Origin: Candidatus Bathyarchaeota archaeon
GTDB taxonomy: Archaea; Thermoproteota; Bathyarchaeia; Bathyarchaeales; UBA233
Assembly: GCA_025057795.1 (NCBI GenBank)
Contig: JANXEP010000063.1
Coordinates: 1-14,791 of the forward strand
Reading direction: 5' to 3'
Length of the DNA stretch: 14,791 nt
In this document: positions 7,261-13,928 of the stretch, piece after piece
How positions within the stretch are numbered: position 1 is the first letter of the stretch
Layout: each line of letters starts with the position of its first letter
Program-made: the position numbers and the translations under genes
The notes under the pieces: model-generated
Database searches by the model: none
What the model saw: the letters and a program-made list of their open reading frames with translations, nothing else
Told to the model about the DNA's origin: nothing

Positions 7261-7267
7261 AAAAAGA

Positions 7268-8572
7268 ATGAGTAAGCCTGAAAAACCCCACTTGAACCTG
7301 GTGATAATTGGGCACGTGGACCATGGAAAGTCGACGACGACAGGGCACATGCTGTACTTGGCAGGGGTTGTTGATGAAAGAACGGTGAAAGCCTACGAGG
7401 AAGAGGCTAGAAAAATGGGCAAGGAAACCTTCAAGTACGCTTGGATTCTCGACAACCTCAAGGAGGAGCGGGAAAGAGGCTTAACCATAGACCTAAGATT
7501 CTTAAAGTTTGAAACCAAAAAATACTACTTCACGATTATCGACGCTCCAGGCCATAGGGACTTCGTTAAAAACATGATTACCGGGGCAAGCCAAGCCGAC
7601 GGAGCCATACTCTTTGTTTCATCAAAGAGAGGGGAATTTGAGGCGGGTATAGGTCCAGGGGGGCAAACGCGGGAGCACGCTTTCTTGGCTTTCACGTTAG
7701 GTGTAAACCAGCTTGTCGTCGCCATTAACAAGATGGACGATCCGACGGTTAACTGGAGCCAGGAACGTTACACCGAGATCAAAAATGAGGTTAGCCGGAT
7801 GCTGAGGATGGTTGGTTATAAGGTTGATAAAATCCCGTTCGTGCCGGTTTCCGGGTGGACAGGCGACAACCTTGTCAAGCCAAGCGACAAAATGCCGTGG
7901 TATAAGGGGCCAACCCTTATCGACGCTTTAGACACGTTTGAGGTTCCTCCGAAGCCCCTAAACAAGCCCTTAAGGATTCCAATCCAAGACGTTTACAGCA
8001 TAACTGGCGTTGGCACGGTTCCAGTGGGCAGGGTTGAGACAGGAGTCCTAAAGGAAGGCGACATGGTCATATTTATGCCGGCGAACAAGCAGGGCGAGGT
8101 TAAGTCTATAGAAATGCACCATACGAGGATTCCGAAGGCTGAGCCTGGTGACAACATTGGTTTTAACGTTAGGGGCATAGCGAAAACGGACATACGGCGA
8201 GGAGACGTCTGTGGACTTGTCTCTAACCCGCCTACAGTTGCAAAAGAGTTCATAGGCCAAATAATCGTTATATACCACCCGACGGCTCTAGCGGCCGGTT
8301 ACACGCCTGTCCTCCACTACCACACGGGGCAAGTTGCATGCCGGTTTGCAGAGCTTATTAGAAAGATTGACCCGCGCACAGGAAACGTTGTTGAAGAGAA
8401 GCCGTCATTCCTGAAAACTGGAGACGCTGCCTTGGTGAGGATGGAGCCTCTGCGTCCAATAGCCATTGAAGTTTACTCGGAGTTTCCAGAGCTTGGAAGA
8501 TTCGCTGTTAGAGACATGGGTACAACCATTGCGGCGGGAATTGTCAAAGAGATAACGAAAAAGGGCCCGTAA
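7268..8572 (+). CDS. tuf: Elongation factor 1-alpha (EF-Tu equivalent)
   Basis: The GTPase that carries aminoacyl-tRNA to the ribosomal A site. The 434-residue protein is full length and intact: G1 GHVDHGKS at 15-22, ERGLTID (switch I) at 69-75, G3 DAPG at 92-95 and G4 NKMD at 154-157. The two beta-barrel domains follow, with [18 protein letters not shown] near 238-255 and the [15 protein letters not shown]-terminal signature. The ATG is fixed by a GGAGG site and by family start. In archaeal genomes this gene is commonly near rps12/rps7. Here it is separated from them by an opposite-strand GTPase, and the usual rps10 does not follow directly. A pyrimidine/T-rich stretch after the stop is a likely terminator. 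Confidence 0.97.
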   Translation: MSKPEKPHLNLVIIGHVDHGKSTTTGHMLYLAGVVDERTVKAYEEEARKMGKETFKYAWILDNLKEERERGLTIDLRFLKFETKKYYFTIIDAPGHRDFVKNMITGASQADGAILFVSSKRGEFEAGIGPGGQTREHAFLAFTLGVNQLVVAINKMDDPTVNWSQERYTEIKNEVSRMLRMVGYKVDKIPFVPVSGWTGDNLVKPSDKMPWYKGPTLIDALDTFEVPPKPLNKPLRIPIQDVYSITGVGTVPVGRVETGVLKEGDMVIFMPANKQGEVKSIEMHHTRIPKAEPGDNIGFNVRGIAKTDIRRGDVCGLVSNPPTVAKEFIGQIIVIYHPTALAAGYTPVLHYHTGQVACRFAELIRKIDPRTGNVVEEKPSFLKTGDAALVRMEPLRPIAIEVYSEFPELGRFAVRDMGTTIAAGIVKEITKKGP

Positions 8573-8576
8573 CCTC

Positions 8577-8594
8577 CCTTCTTTTTATTATTTT
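8577..8594 (+). terminator. T-rich terminator candidate after EF-1 alpha
   Basis: CCTTCTTTTTATTATTTT begins 5 bases after the EF-1 alpha stop and has T5 and T4 runs, as expected for archaeal oligo-T termination. A short GCCC-GTAA-GGGC inverted repeat lies just downstream at 8604-8615. Confidence 0.4.
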
Positions 8595-8680
8595 AAGCCT
8601 AAAGCCCGTAAGGGCGGAAGGTTCTGCACCGCAAGGGAAAATAGCGGCGAATGTTTTAGGTTACGATTTAGAGTGGTGGC

Positions 8681-9388
8681 ATGTCTGCAGGGGAATCCTT
8701 ACTTCCATACTTGAGGGAAAGGAAGGGTGAAGGGCTGGAGCCGACAATAATTGTGGACAGTCGTGAGGCAAGCAGTGCTGCAAGGGTTGTTAAGGGCTTG
8801 AGGGAGAAAGGCGTCAACGTGAAGGTTGAGGTTTTAGAAAAGGGTGACTATGTACTTTCTGATGTGTGTGCGGTTGAGCGGAAAAAGGTTCAAGACTTCG
8901 TCTACACGCTTACGCGTCGCCACCTCTTTGAACAGCTTTTCAAGCTTAAGGAGGTTTATCCCAAAGCCTTGATTCTCTTGGAGGGCTACATGCCCATAAT
9001 CTACAGGTTCAGCCGAATACAGCCCGAATCCGTCTGGGGAGCCCTATTTAACCTGGCCAAAAATGGCGTAGCCATAGTGAACACCACGTCATACAGGGAG
9101 ACTGTTGATTTTCTCTACATAGCAGCGCGTCAAGAGCAAATAGTTGAAAAGAGGGTGCCGGCGGTTCACCCCGTAAAGAAGTGTGAGACGCTTGCAGACG
9201 CCCAGATATTTTTTGTGGCAAGTTTGCCCAACATTGGGAGGGAAAAGGCTATAGCAATCCTTAAATCTTATCAAACACCGTTAAATGCTTTCTTAAACGT
9301 TGACGAGTGGCCTAAAACCGTTTACGGCCTTGGCCCAAAGATAAGCGGCAAAGTGAAAGAGGTGTTAACTAAGCCGTTCAGCGGGTGA
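8681..9388 (+). CDS. XPF/ERCC4-type structure-specific nuclease (short archaeal form)
   Basis: A 235-residue DNA nuclease that cuts 3' flaps and related branched structures near ss/ds junctions, in repair or fork processing. The ERCC4 nuclease domain spans about 20-150: VDSRE at 25-29, GDYVLSD at 55-61 and the catalytic VERKKVQDF at 65-73 (the GDx(n)ERKx3D signature, intact). Tandem helix-hairpin-helix DNA-binding motifs follow at about 178-197 (SLPNIGREKA) and 212-228 (VYGLGPKISGKV). It lacks the helicase domain of Hef, so it matches the short form of Thermoproteota. The short-form family usually ends in a PCNA-interacting peptide; here the protein ends KPFSG and I see no such motif. The next gene starts 6 bases after the stop. 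Confidence 0.92.
   Translation: MSAGESLLPYLRERKGEGLEPTIIVDSREASSAARVVKGLREKGVNVKVEVLEKGDYVLSDVCAVERKKVQDFVYTLTRRHLFEQLFKLKEVYPKALILLEGYMPIIYRFSRIQPESVWGALFNLAKNGVAIVNTTSYRETVDFLYIAARQEQIVEKRVPAVHPVKKCETLADAQIFFVASLPNIGREKAIAILKSYQTPLNAFLNVDEWPKTVYGLGPKISGKVKEVLTKPFSG
9384..9388 (+). promoter_or_regulatory. Ribosome-binding site overlapping the nuclease stop
   Basis: GGTGA, whose last three bases are the TGA stop of the nuclease, lies 6 bases before the ATG at 9395. This indicates coupled translation of the two genes. Confidence 0.45.
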
Positions 9389-9394
9389 AAGATT

Positions 9395-9757
9395 ATGGAC
9401 GTGGAGATCTCCACAACCAAGAAGGTTCGCGTGCTCGGGTTGGATAAGCGTTCCGTAGGTGACATTGCTTGGTGCGCCACAACCTATGGCGCTAATAGGC
9501 TTTATTGGGTGGACGGGCATCTCCTATGCTTAGAAGTTTACGAGAAGTCCTTCGAGCAGGAGTTGAAGAATAAGGAGTTTCCAATAAGCCAAATATGCTA
9601 TGCGGAGTTCCCCAGGTACGAGAAAATCTACGAGGTTGACAAGAGCCTTCAAATTCCAGTAGTTAACGTTTCAGACATGAAAATATTCAGGAGTCTTTTG
9701 AGGGCGATATTGGAAAACAGGGAGAAGGACGCTGGTCAGACTTCAAAAAACCCCTAG
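9395..9757 (+). CDS. Uncharacterised 120-residue protein downstream of XPF nuclease
   Basis: I do not recognise this protein. It is small, soluble and mixed alpha/beta in appearance: beta-like segments at 9-16 (KKVRVLGL), 35-49 (RLYWVDGHLLCLEVY) and 87-92 (IPVVNV), an acidic/basic middle (50-62), and a C-terminal helix (about 96-110) with a polar tail. There are cysteines at 27, 45 and 68 but no paired metal-binding motif, no signal peptide and no membrane segment. The ATG at 9395 has a GGTGA site overlapping the nuclease stop, so it is translationally coupled to the XPF-type gene and may be a partner or accessory of it. That is inference from spacing. Codon use resembles the neighbours. Confidence 0.7.
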   Translation: MDVEISTTKKVRVLGLDKRSVGDIAWCATTYGANRLYWVDGHLLCLEVYEKSFEQELKNKEFPISQICYAEFPRYEKIYEVDKSLQIPVVNVSDMKIFRSLLRAILENREKDAGQTSKNP

Positions 9758-9782
9758 GCCGCGAAACCTGTTTTCATCAATT

Positions 9783-9791
9783 CTTATATAA
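9783..9791 (+). promoter_or_regulatory. TATA-like box for the HMGL-family gene
   Basis: TTATATAAA lies 45-53 bases before ATG 9836 and predicts transcription start near 9812. That falls just before the in-frame TTG (9821) and GTG (9830), so it does not by itself exclude those starts. Confidence 0.45.
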
Positions 9792-9835
9792 ATGCTTTAA
9801 AATAACTGTATCAAGCCCTGTTGGAATGTGTGGGT

Positions 9836-11164
9836 ATGCGGAAAACAATATTTAAGAAGCTTGAGGCTGAGGGGCTGATTGCTAATTATAACCGTTTAAG
9901 AAAAAATCTTCCGCCGAAACTTCCTAAGAGGGTTTTTATTTGGGATGAAACCCTAAGGGAGGGGGTTCAAACTCCAACGGTTTTTTTGACTTATGTGGAG
10001 AAGGTTAAGCTTGCCAAGCTTTTGGATGAAGTCGGGGTGTCCATAATAACTGTTGGTTTTCCAGCGCTTTCCGAAGAAGAGAAGAATAGTGTAAAAAGAA
10101 TTGCCAATGAGGGTTTTCAGCAGGCGCGTATTGCCGCTTCAGCACGCATAGTTAAAGGCGACATAGACGACTGCCTAGCCTGCGGGATAAGGGAGATTGC
10201 CATATTCACATCGTTTAACGGTCTTAACCTAAAATATAGGCTTGGGGCTTCAAAGGAGCAGGTTTTAAAGGACACTGTCGAATGCGTGGAATACGCGAAA
10301 AGGCACGGTGCTACCGTAGACTTCGTTTTGGAAGACGCCTCTAGGACTCCCCTCCAAGACATTTTGCAGATTTTTGTAAGCGCGGTGAAGGCAGGCGCAG
10401 ACAGGCTTGTGATTTCCGACACTGTTGGGTTTTTGAGGCCTTTATCCATGCGGTACTTGGTTTCTCATGTTCGGGAAGGCCTTAAAGAGGCGCTTGGCAG
10501 GGAAGTGCCGCTTTCGGTTCACTGTCACAACGATTTTGGCTTGGCAACTGCGAACACTTTGGCAGCCGTTGAAGAAGGCGTTGAATATGTGCACACGTGC
10601 ATTGCGGGTTTCGGTGAAAGGGCTGGGGTTGCACCCTTAGAGGAGGTTGTCATGGCACTAGAGCTCCTCTACAACATTGACACGGGGATAGACGTGAAAA
10701 AGCTTTACAGGCTTGTGCAGCAAGCCGAGAAAAGTTTTGCGCTTCCCATACAGTTCCACAAGCCCATTGTCGGGGAGAACGCCTTTTCCTACGAGGTTGA
10801 CGAACACGTCAACGGGATGCTGGCCCACCCGCTGATCTATGAGCCGTTTCCGCCGGAGATGATTGAAAGGGAAATCCAGTTCTACATAGGCAAGAGCGGA
10901 GGTAAACATCTTGTTGAGAAGCGCCTTGAAGCTGCTGGGATAAAGGCTACGCCTTGGCAGGTAGACGAAATAGTTAAGCGCATAAGGAACATGCAGGAGG
11001 GCCTAGACAAGGGCGGGGCGCAGATGACCTTCTACCAGATTAAGAAGTTGATGAGGGAGCTTCGGAGGGGCCTAACCGAGGAGGATTTCTGGCGGATAGT
11101 GGAGCAGGTGACGAAACAGAAACCCAAAAATCTGGCAGGCCTAGATCAAAGCGGGGCGCCCTAG
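9836..11164 (+). CDS. HMGL-family acyltransferase (isopropylmalate/homocitrate/citramalate synthase-like)
   Basis: A TIM-barrel enzyme that condenses acetyl-CoA with a 2-oxoacid, as in leucine, lysine/coenzyme B or isoleucine synthesis. Counted from ATG 9836 (442 residues): the catalytic DETLREGVQTP at 37-47, EDASR near 166-170, SDTVG at 194-198, and the metal-binding HCHNDFG at 229-235. GFGERAGVAPLEE follows near 258-270. In family enzymes this last motif normally reads GERAGN; the Asn is Val here. A GGK-containing segment after residue 340 matches the linker region of homocitrate-type enzymes. The long LeuA regulatory domain does not appear to be present, so the substrate cannot be assigned. 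In-frame TTG (9821) and GTG (9830) starts would add five or two residues. The 3' end overlaps the convergent radical SAM gene by 24 bases. Confidence 0.85.
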   Translation: MRKTIFKKLEAEGLIANYNRLRKNLPPKLPKRVFIWDETLREGVQTPTVFLTYVEKVKLAKLLDEVGVSIITVGFPALSEEEKNSVKRIANEGFQQARIAASARIVKGDIDDCLACGIREIAIFTSFNGLNLKYRLGASKEQVLKDTVECVEYAKRHGATVDFVLEDASRTPLQDILQIFVSAVKAGADRLVISDTVGFLRPLSMRYLVSHVREGLKEALGREVPLSVHCHNDFGLATANTLAAVEEGVEYVHTCIAGFGERAGVAPLEEVVMALELLYNIDTGIDVKKLYRLVQQAEKSFALPIQFHKPIVGENAFSYEVDEHVNGMLAHPLIYEPFPPEMIEREIQFYIGKSGGKHLVEKRLEAAGIKATPWQVDEIVKRIRNMQEGLDKGGAQMTFYQIKKLMRELRRGLTEEDFWRIVEQVTKQKPKNLAGLDQSGAP

Positions 11165-12097
11165 CTCCCCAGCCGTCTTCCTCAAATCTTCCACGTTTAG
11201 GGGTTTCGGGTAATTGTATAGAGGGCCGCCGGGTTTCTCGTTGTAGTAGGGGCGGTTACAGTCTGGGCATCCGGAGGTTTGGAAGGGCTTTCCCGATTGG
11301 AGTATCTGCCTCAAGGCTTGTTCTTCAGCCCCAAAGCTTATGATGCGGCCTTCACTGTCAAAGCGCATGTTTTCGAATCTGGATATTCCGTGAAAGATGA
11401 GGTGGCGGGCTAATTGCACTCTTCGGTACTGTTGGATTGGGGGCTGTTTATGGTTCTCTAGAGCTGTTCCAGCAATGGGGGTGAAGGCGAAAAGCGCCGG
11501 CAAAACACCCATGTCAACGCATTTCTGAATCATCTGCGCCATCTCCCTTTCTGTTTCGCCTAAACCCACAATGAGGTGGGTGCTGACCTTACCCTTTCCG
11601 AAGATTTTCACAGCTTCCTCCAGAAGGGCGAACTGCCTTTTCATTTGGTATGGTCCGCCGGCGTGGGCTCCTTTAACCCTGTCGAATATTTCTTCTGTGG
11701 CGGCGTCTATGGGTATGCCTATCCTTTCGGCGCCAGCCTCTGCTAAAAGCCTAATGTTTTCCATGTTTAGGGGTTGACACGAAACCGATACTGGGACGCG
11801 GGGTTGTTGGGACAATGCTTCAATGAGCGTTTTGAGGTGGCTGAAAACCTCTGGATAGTTTAGGGCTTGTATGCACACACGCCTTATCAAGCCTTTTTCG
11901 GCAGCCTCCCTGATTCGGCTTAGAACTTCATGCGTTGGGAACGGGGGCCACGTGACCCTTGAAAGCATGTCTGCGCGGCTTCGGCTTTGCCTGGCTTGGG
12001 GGCAGAATCCACAGTTTGCTAGGCATTTGCCTTCCCTGTAGGTCATTATGTAGGCTGTTGTTGGTGGGGCTTCAAGCTTCCCCCTTAGCATGCCCAT
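11141..12097 (-). CDS. Radical SAM protein, biotin synthase-related; probable archaeal lipoyl synthase subunit (LipS1/LipS2 type)
   Basis: A radical SAM enzyme with the SAM-cluster motif CxxxCxxC at C25, C29 and C32 (KCLANCGFCPQ). The TIM-barrel body includes SCQPLNMENI, the glycine-rich THLIVGLGETE (173-183) and FTPIAGTALEN. A C-terminal SGCPDCNRPYYNE (275-287) provides two more cysteines for a likely auxiliary cluster. This layout fits the biotin-synthase-related archaeal family that, with a second radical SAM protein, inserts sulfur into octanoyl groups to make lipoyl. That role is from the literature on Thermococcus LipS1/LipS2 and my recognition, not a search. I cannot say which of the two subunits it is. 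A second radical SAM gene and lplB lie nearby. The ATG at 12097 probably truncates the protein: the open frame continues about 30 codons upstream without ATG, GTG or TTG. Confidence 0.75.
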   Translation of the reverse strand: MGMLRGKLEAPPTTAYIMTYREGKCLANCGFCPQARQSRSRADMLSRVTWPPFPTHEVLSRIREAAEKGLIRRVCIQALNYPEVFSHLKTLIEALSQQPRVPVSVSCQPLNMENIRLLAEAGAERIGIPIDAATEEIFDRVKGAHAGGPYQMKRQFALLEEAVKIFGKGKVSTHLIVGLGETEREMAQMIQKCVDMGVLPALFAFTPIAGTALENHKQPPIQQYRRVQLARHLIFHGISRFENMRFDSEGRIISFGAEEQALRQILQSGKPFQTSGCPDCNRPYYNEKPGGPLYNYPKPLNVEDLRKTAGELGRPALI

Positions 12098-12177
12098 GAC
12101 TATCGCTGAGCCTAGGGAAACTCGAACCCTTTCGGGAACCGGCCTTTCTGTTGGCAGGTCTAACCACGTCCGCAGGC

Positions 12178-12188
12178 TTTTAAATATT
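12178..12188 (-). promoter_or_regulatory. TATA-like box for the minus-strand radical SAM gene
   Basis: The minus strand reads ATATTTAAAAG-like sequence here. It predicts transcription start near 12157, about 60 bases before the annotated ATG and inside the conserved-looking open extension. Confidence 0.4.
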
Positions 12189-12255
12189 GTTTTTTGCTAA
12201 GGATTTTAGGTTCATAAACATTTTTATTTTCGGCGTTAACTGAGCTTTAGGGCGT

Positions 12256-12606
12256 GTGCCTTTGCGCAGGTCGAGGCTTGAAACGTACGAGGCTATATTG
12301 GAGGTTTTAGCTAGGAGGCCTCTGAAGGTTGACACCATAGCTTACAGGAGCGGCGTGGAGTGTACGGCTTTATGGCGTTATTTGAATTTTCTTTTGGAGA
12401 ACGGGCTTGTTGAGGAGCGCTTCTTCGGCGGCAGGAGGCTTTATGCTTTGACGGATAGGGGCAGAGCGGTTTTCAGAACGCTCAACTCCAAGAGGCGTCT
12501 GGAGAAAATTGCAAAGTCCCTTAAGGCTGTAAGCGAGGTTTTGAAGGCAGCGCCAACGGTTCCAAAAAGTGAAGACGAAAAGAAGTATGAAAGTGAAGCG
12601 AAATAG
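12256..12606 (+). CDS. Small winged-helix transcriptional regulator
   Basis: A 116-residue DNA-binding protein. Residues 8-72 look like an archaeal winged helix of the HTH_45/PadR-like sort: helix 1 ETYEAILEVLARRPL, a recognition region IAYRSGVECTALWRYLNFLLENGLV, and a wing with R-rich FFGGRRLYALTDRGR. A C-terminal helix (about 74-99) could serve dimerisation, and the tail is charged and probably disordered. The GTG start at 12256 follows a T-rich TATA-like stretch (12221-12230) at a distance that suggests a leaderless mRNA. It sits between the two radical SAM genes, divergent from one and 57 bases upstream of the other, so it may be co-transcribed with the latter and regulate the lipoate genes. 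That regulatory role is inference. Confidence 0.8.
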   Translation: MPLRRSRLETYEAILEVLARRPLKVDTIAYRSGVECTALWRYLNFLLENGLVEERFFGGRRLYALTDRGRAVFRTLNSKRRLEKIAKSLKAVSEVLKAAPTVPKSEDEKKYESEAK

Positions 12607-12663
12607 CCTTTTTGTTGGCGAAAGCTATTAAACTGGCGGTTTTAGGCTTATTCTAGAGGAAGA

Positions 12664-13653
12664 ATGACTTATCCTTCACCTGAGAATGTTTGGCGGATGT
12701 CGGAGGCGGAGCTTCTAAAATTTTTGGACAGCGGTGCGCTTCTTTCAAAACCCAGAAGGGTTCATTTTTACGCTCCAAGCTTCATGTATTATAGGACTGG
12801 CTATTTTTGCTCCTCTTCTAAGGATTTTCTGACAATTTCTGTGACGGGGCGGGGCTGCGCCCTAAAATGTAAGCATTGCGGCGGAAGGGTTTTGGAAACC
12901 ATGCATGCCGCCGTCAGCCCTGAAAAGCTTTACCTTTTATGTTCGAAGCTTAAAAGCGAAGGGGCTGAGGGCTGCCTTATAAGCGGCGGCTGCCTTCCCG
13001 ACGGGTCTGTCCCCCTAGACGCTTTTGTGGACGCCATTAGAAGGGTTAAGGGCGAGTTGGGTTTGACGGTTTTCGCCCATGTTGGCATAATAACCTTTGA
13101 AAGGGCTAAACGCCTTAAGGAGGCTGGGGTTGACGCGGCTTTAATTGACGTTATCGGGGCGGAGGAAACCATCAGGGAGGTTTACAGGCTTAACGTGTCC
13201 GTTAAGGATTATGAGAATTCCCTTGAGGCGCTGAGCCGGGCGGGCTTAAGTTTTGTGCCCCATGTTGTTGTGGGACTTCACTATGGAAAGCTGAAAGGCG
13301 AAATGCACGCCTTGAGGATGATCGCCAAATATTCGCCTTCAGCCCTCGTCATAATCGCCTTCATGCCCATACGCGGAACAGAAATGGCAAATGTGGAGCC
13401 GCCTAAACCAGCGGACATAGCCAAAACAGTAGCCGCCGCAAGGCTCATGTTTCCAGAAAAGCCCATAGTTTTGGGCTGCATGCGCCCAAAAGGCAAACAC
13501 AGAGCCCAAACAGACCCTTTAGCCCTAAAAGCCGGAGCCGACGCCATAGCCTTCCCCGCAGAAGAGGCCATAAGATATGCGGAAAAACAGGGCTACGCCC
13601 TTCGCTTTTCATCCTTTTGTTGCGCCCAAATATACAAAGACTTCTACACCTAA
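12664..13653 (+). CDS. Radical SAM protein, biotin synthase-like; probable second lipoyl synthase subunit (LipS1/LipS2 type)
   Basis: A 329-residue radical SAM enzyme. The CxxxCxxC cluster motif is at C65, C69 and C72 (GCALKCKHCGG). A glycine-rich ISGGCLPDGSVP segment near 106-117, the repeated beta-alpha elements of the barrel (FAHVGIITFERAKRLKEAGV), and VVVGLHYGKLKGE follow. The extreme C-terminus has a CC pair (C319, C320) ten residues from the end. It resembles the archaeal family paired with the 11141-12097 type in the two-protein lipoyl synthase; co-location of the two plus lplB is the main support. Which subunit it is cannot be told here. The ATG is preceded closely by AGAGGA. It lies 57 bases after the regulator gene, with a hairpin and an intrinsic-terminator-like element in the spacer after it. 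Confidence 0.75.
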   Translation: MTYPSPENVWRMSEAELLKFLDSGALLSKPRRVHFYAPSFMYYRTGYFCSSSKDFLTISVTGRGCALKCKHCGGRVLETMHAAVSPEKLYLLCSKLKSEGAEGCLISGGCLPDGSVPLDAFVDAIRRVKGELGLTVFAHVGIITFERAKRLKEAGVDAALIDVIGAEETIREVYRLNVSVKDYENSLEALSRAGLSFVPHVVVGLHYGKLKGEMHALRMIAKYSPSALVIIAFMPIRGTEMANVEPPKPADIAKTVAAARLMFPEKPIVLGCMRPKGKHRAQTDPLALKAGADAIAFPAEEAIRYAEKQGYALRFSSFCCAQIYKDFYT

Positions 13654-13655
13654 AA
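13641..13655 (+). repeat. 15-bp direct repeat, copy 1 (end of radical SAM gene)
   Basis: CTTCTACACCTAAAA covers the last codons and stop of the radical SAM gene. An exact second copy lies 273 bases downstream at 13914-13928, at the other edge of the non-coding spacer. Confidence 0.6.
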
Positions 13656-13664
13656 GGTGACTAG

Positions 13665-13698
13665 TCAATTTTACGCTGTTCCCACTGGTTAAAATTGA
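13665..13698 (+). other. Inverted repeat just after the radical SAM gene
   Basis: TCAATTTTA (13665-13673) and TAAAATTGA (13690-13698) form a perfect 9-bp stem with a 16-base loop, starting 12 bases after the stop. It may protect or process the 3' end, or bind a regulator. No function is proven. Confidence 0.4.
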
Positions 13699-13724
13699 TA
13701 GCCCCCTCTAGAATTTCAGCAACA

Positions 13725-13757
13725 CCATGCAGTTTACCCTGTAAGCATGGGTTTTTT
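13725..13757 (+). terminator. Intrinsic-terminator-like hairpin plus T6
   Basis: CCATGC (13725-13730) pairs with GCATGG (13745-13750), with an extra CAG/CTG pairing possible inside the loop, and is followed by six T residues (13752-13757). This resembles a bacterial-type terminator and is well placed to end the radical SAM transcript. Confidence 0.45.
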
Positions 13758-13864
13758 ATAATATTCTGTCTCTCTACTCTCCATAACCACACAGCCAACC
13801 AAACACAAAACAAACTGACTGTTGTAGTCATTGTGAATCAGACGTAAGGTAAACAAGTTTTTCC

Positions 13865-13898
13865 AAAAACTGTAAAGCAAGAATTAAAAACTGTAAAG
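13865..13898 (-). repeat. Tandem 13-bp repeat; oligo-T termination signals for the minus-strand nuclease-like gene
   Basis: AAAAACTGTAAAG occurs at 13865-13877 and 13886-13898, 21 bases apart. On the minus strand each copy reads CTTTACAGTTTTT and lies shortly after the stop of the minus-strand gene, so the pair may act as duplicated oligo-T terminators. The rest of the 13654-13922 spacer shows no gene. Confidence 0.4.
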
Positions 13899-13913
13899 AA
13901 AATATCTTTCTCC

Positions 13914-13928
13914 CTTCTACACCTAAAA
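13914..13928 (+). repeat. 15-bp direct repeat, copy 2
   Basis: Exact second copy of CTTCTACACCTAAAA. Here it overlaps the stop codon of the minus-strand nuclease-like gene (stop at 13923-13925). It could be a scar of an insertion or recombination event that put the spacer and the nuclease-like gene between the radical SAM gene and lplB, or it could be chance. Confidence 0.5.

Noticed and set aside
7096..7350. Minus-strand open frame over the EF-1 alpha promoter and start.
   Set aside because: It overlaps the strongly conserved EF-1 alpha N-terminus and has no recognisable protein features.
8604..8615. Small GCCC-GTAA-GGGC inverted repeat after EF-1 alpha as a structured RNA.
   Set aside because: Only a 4-bp stem, isolated, with no further pairing that I could find; too little to call an RNA gene.
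9836..11164. HMGL-family enzyme as part of lipoate synthesis because of its neighbours.
   Set aside because: It is convergent rather than co-transcribed, has its own promoter, and no known lipoate step uses this chemistry.
13654..13922. Possible tRNA or small RNA in the spacer after the radical SAM gene.
   Set aside because: No acceptor stem, anticodon arm or CCA-like end could be assembled. The region is better explained by terminator-like elements and repeats.
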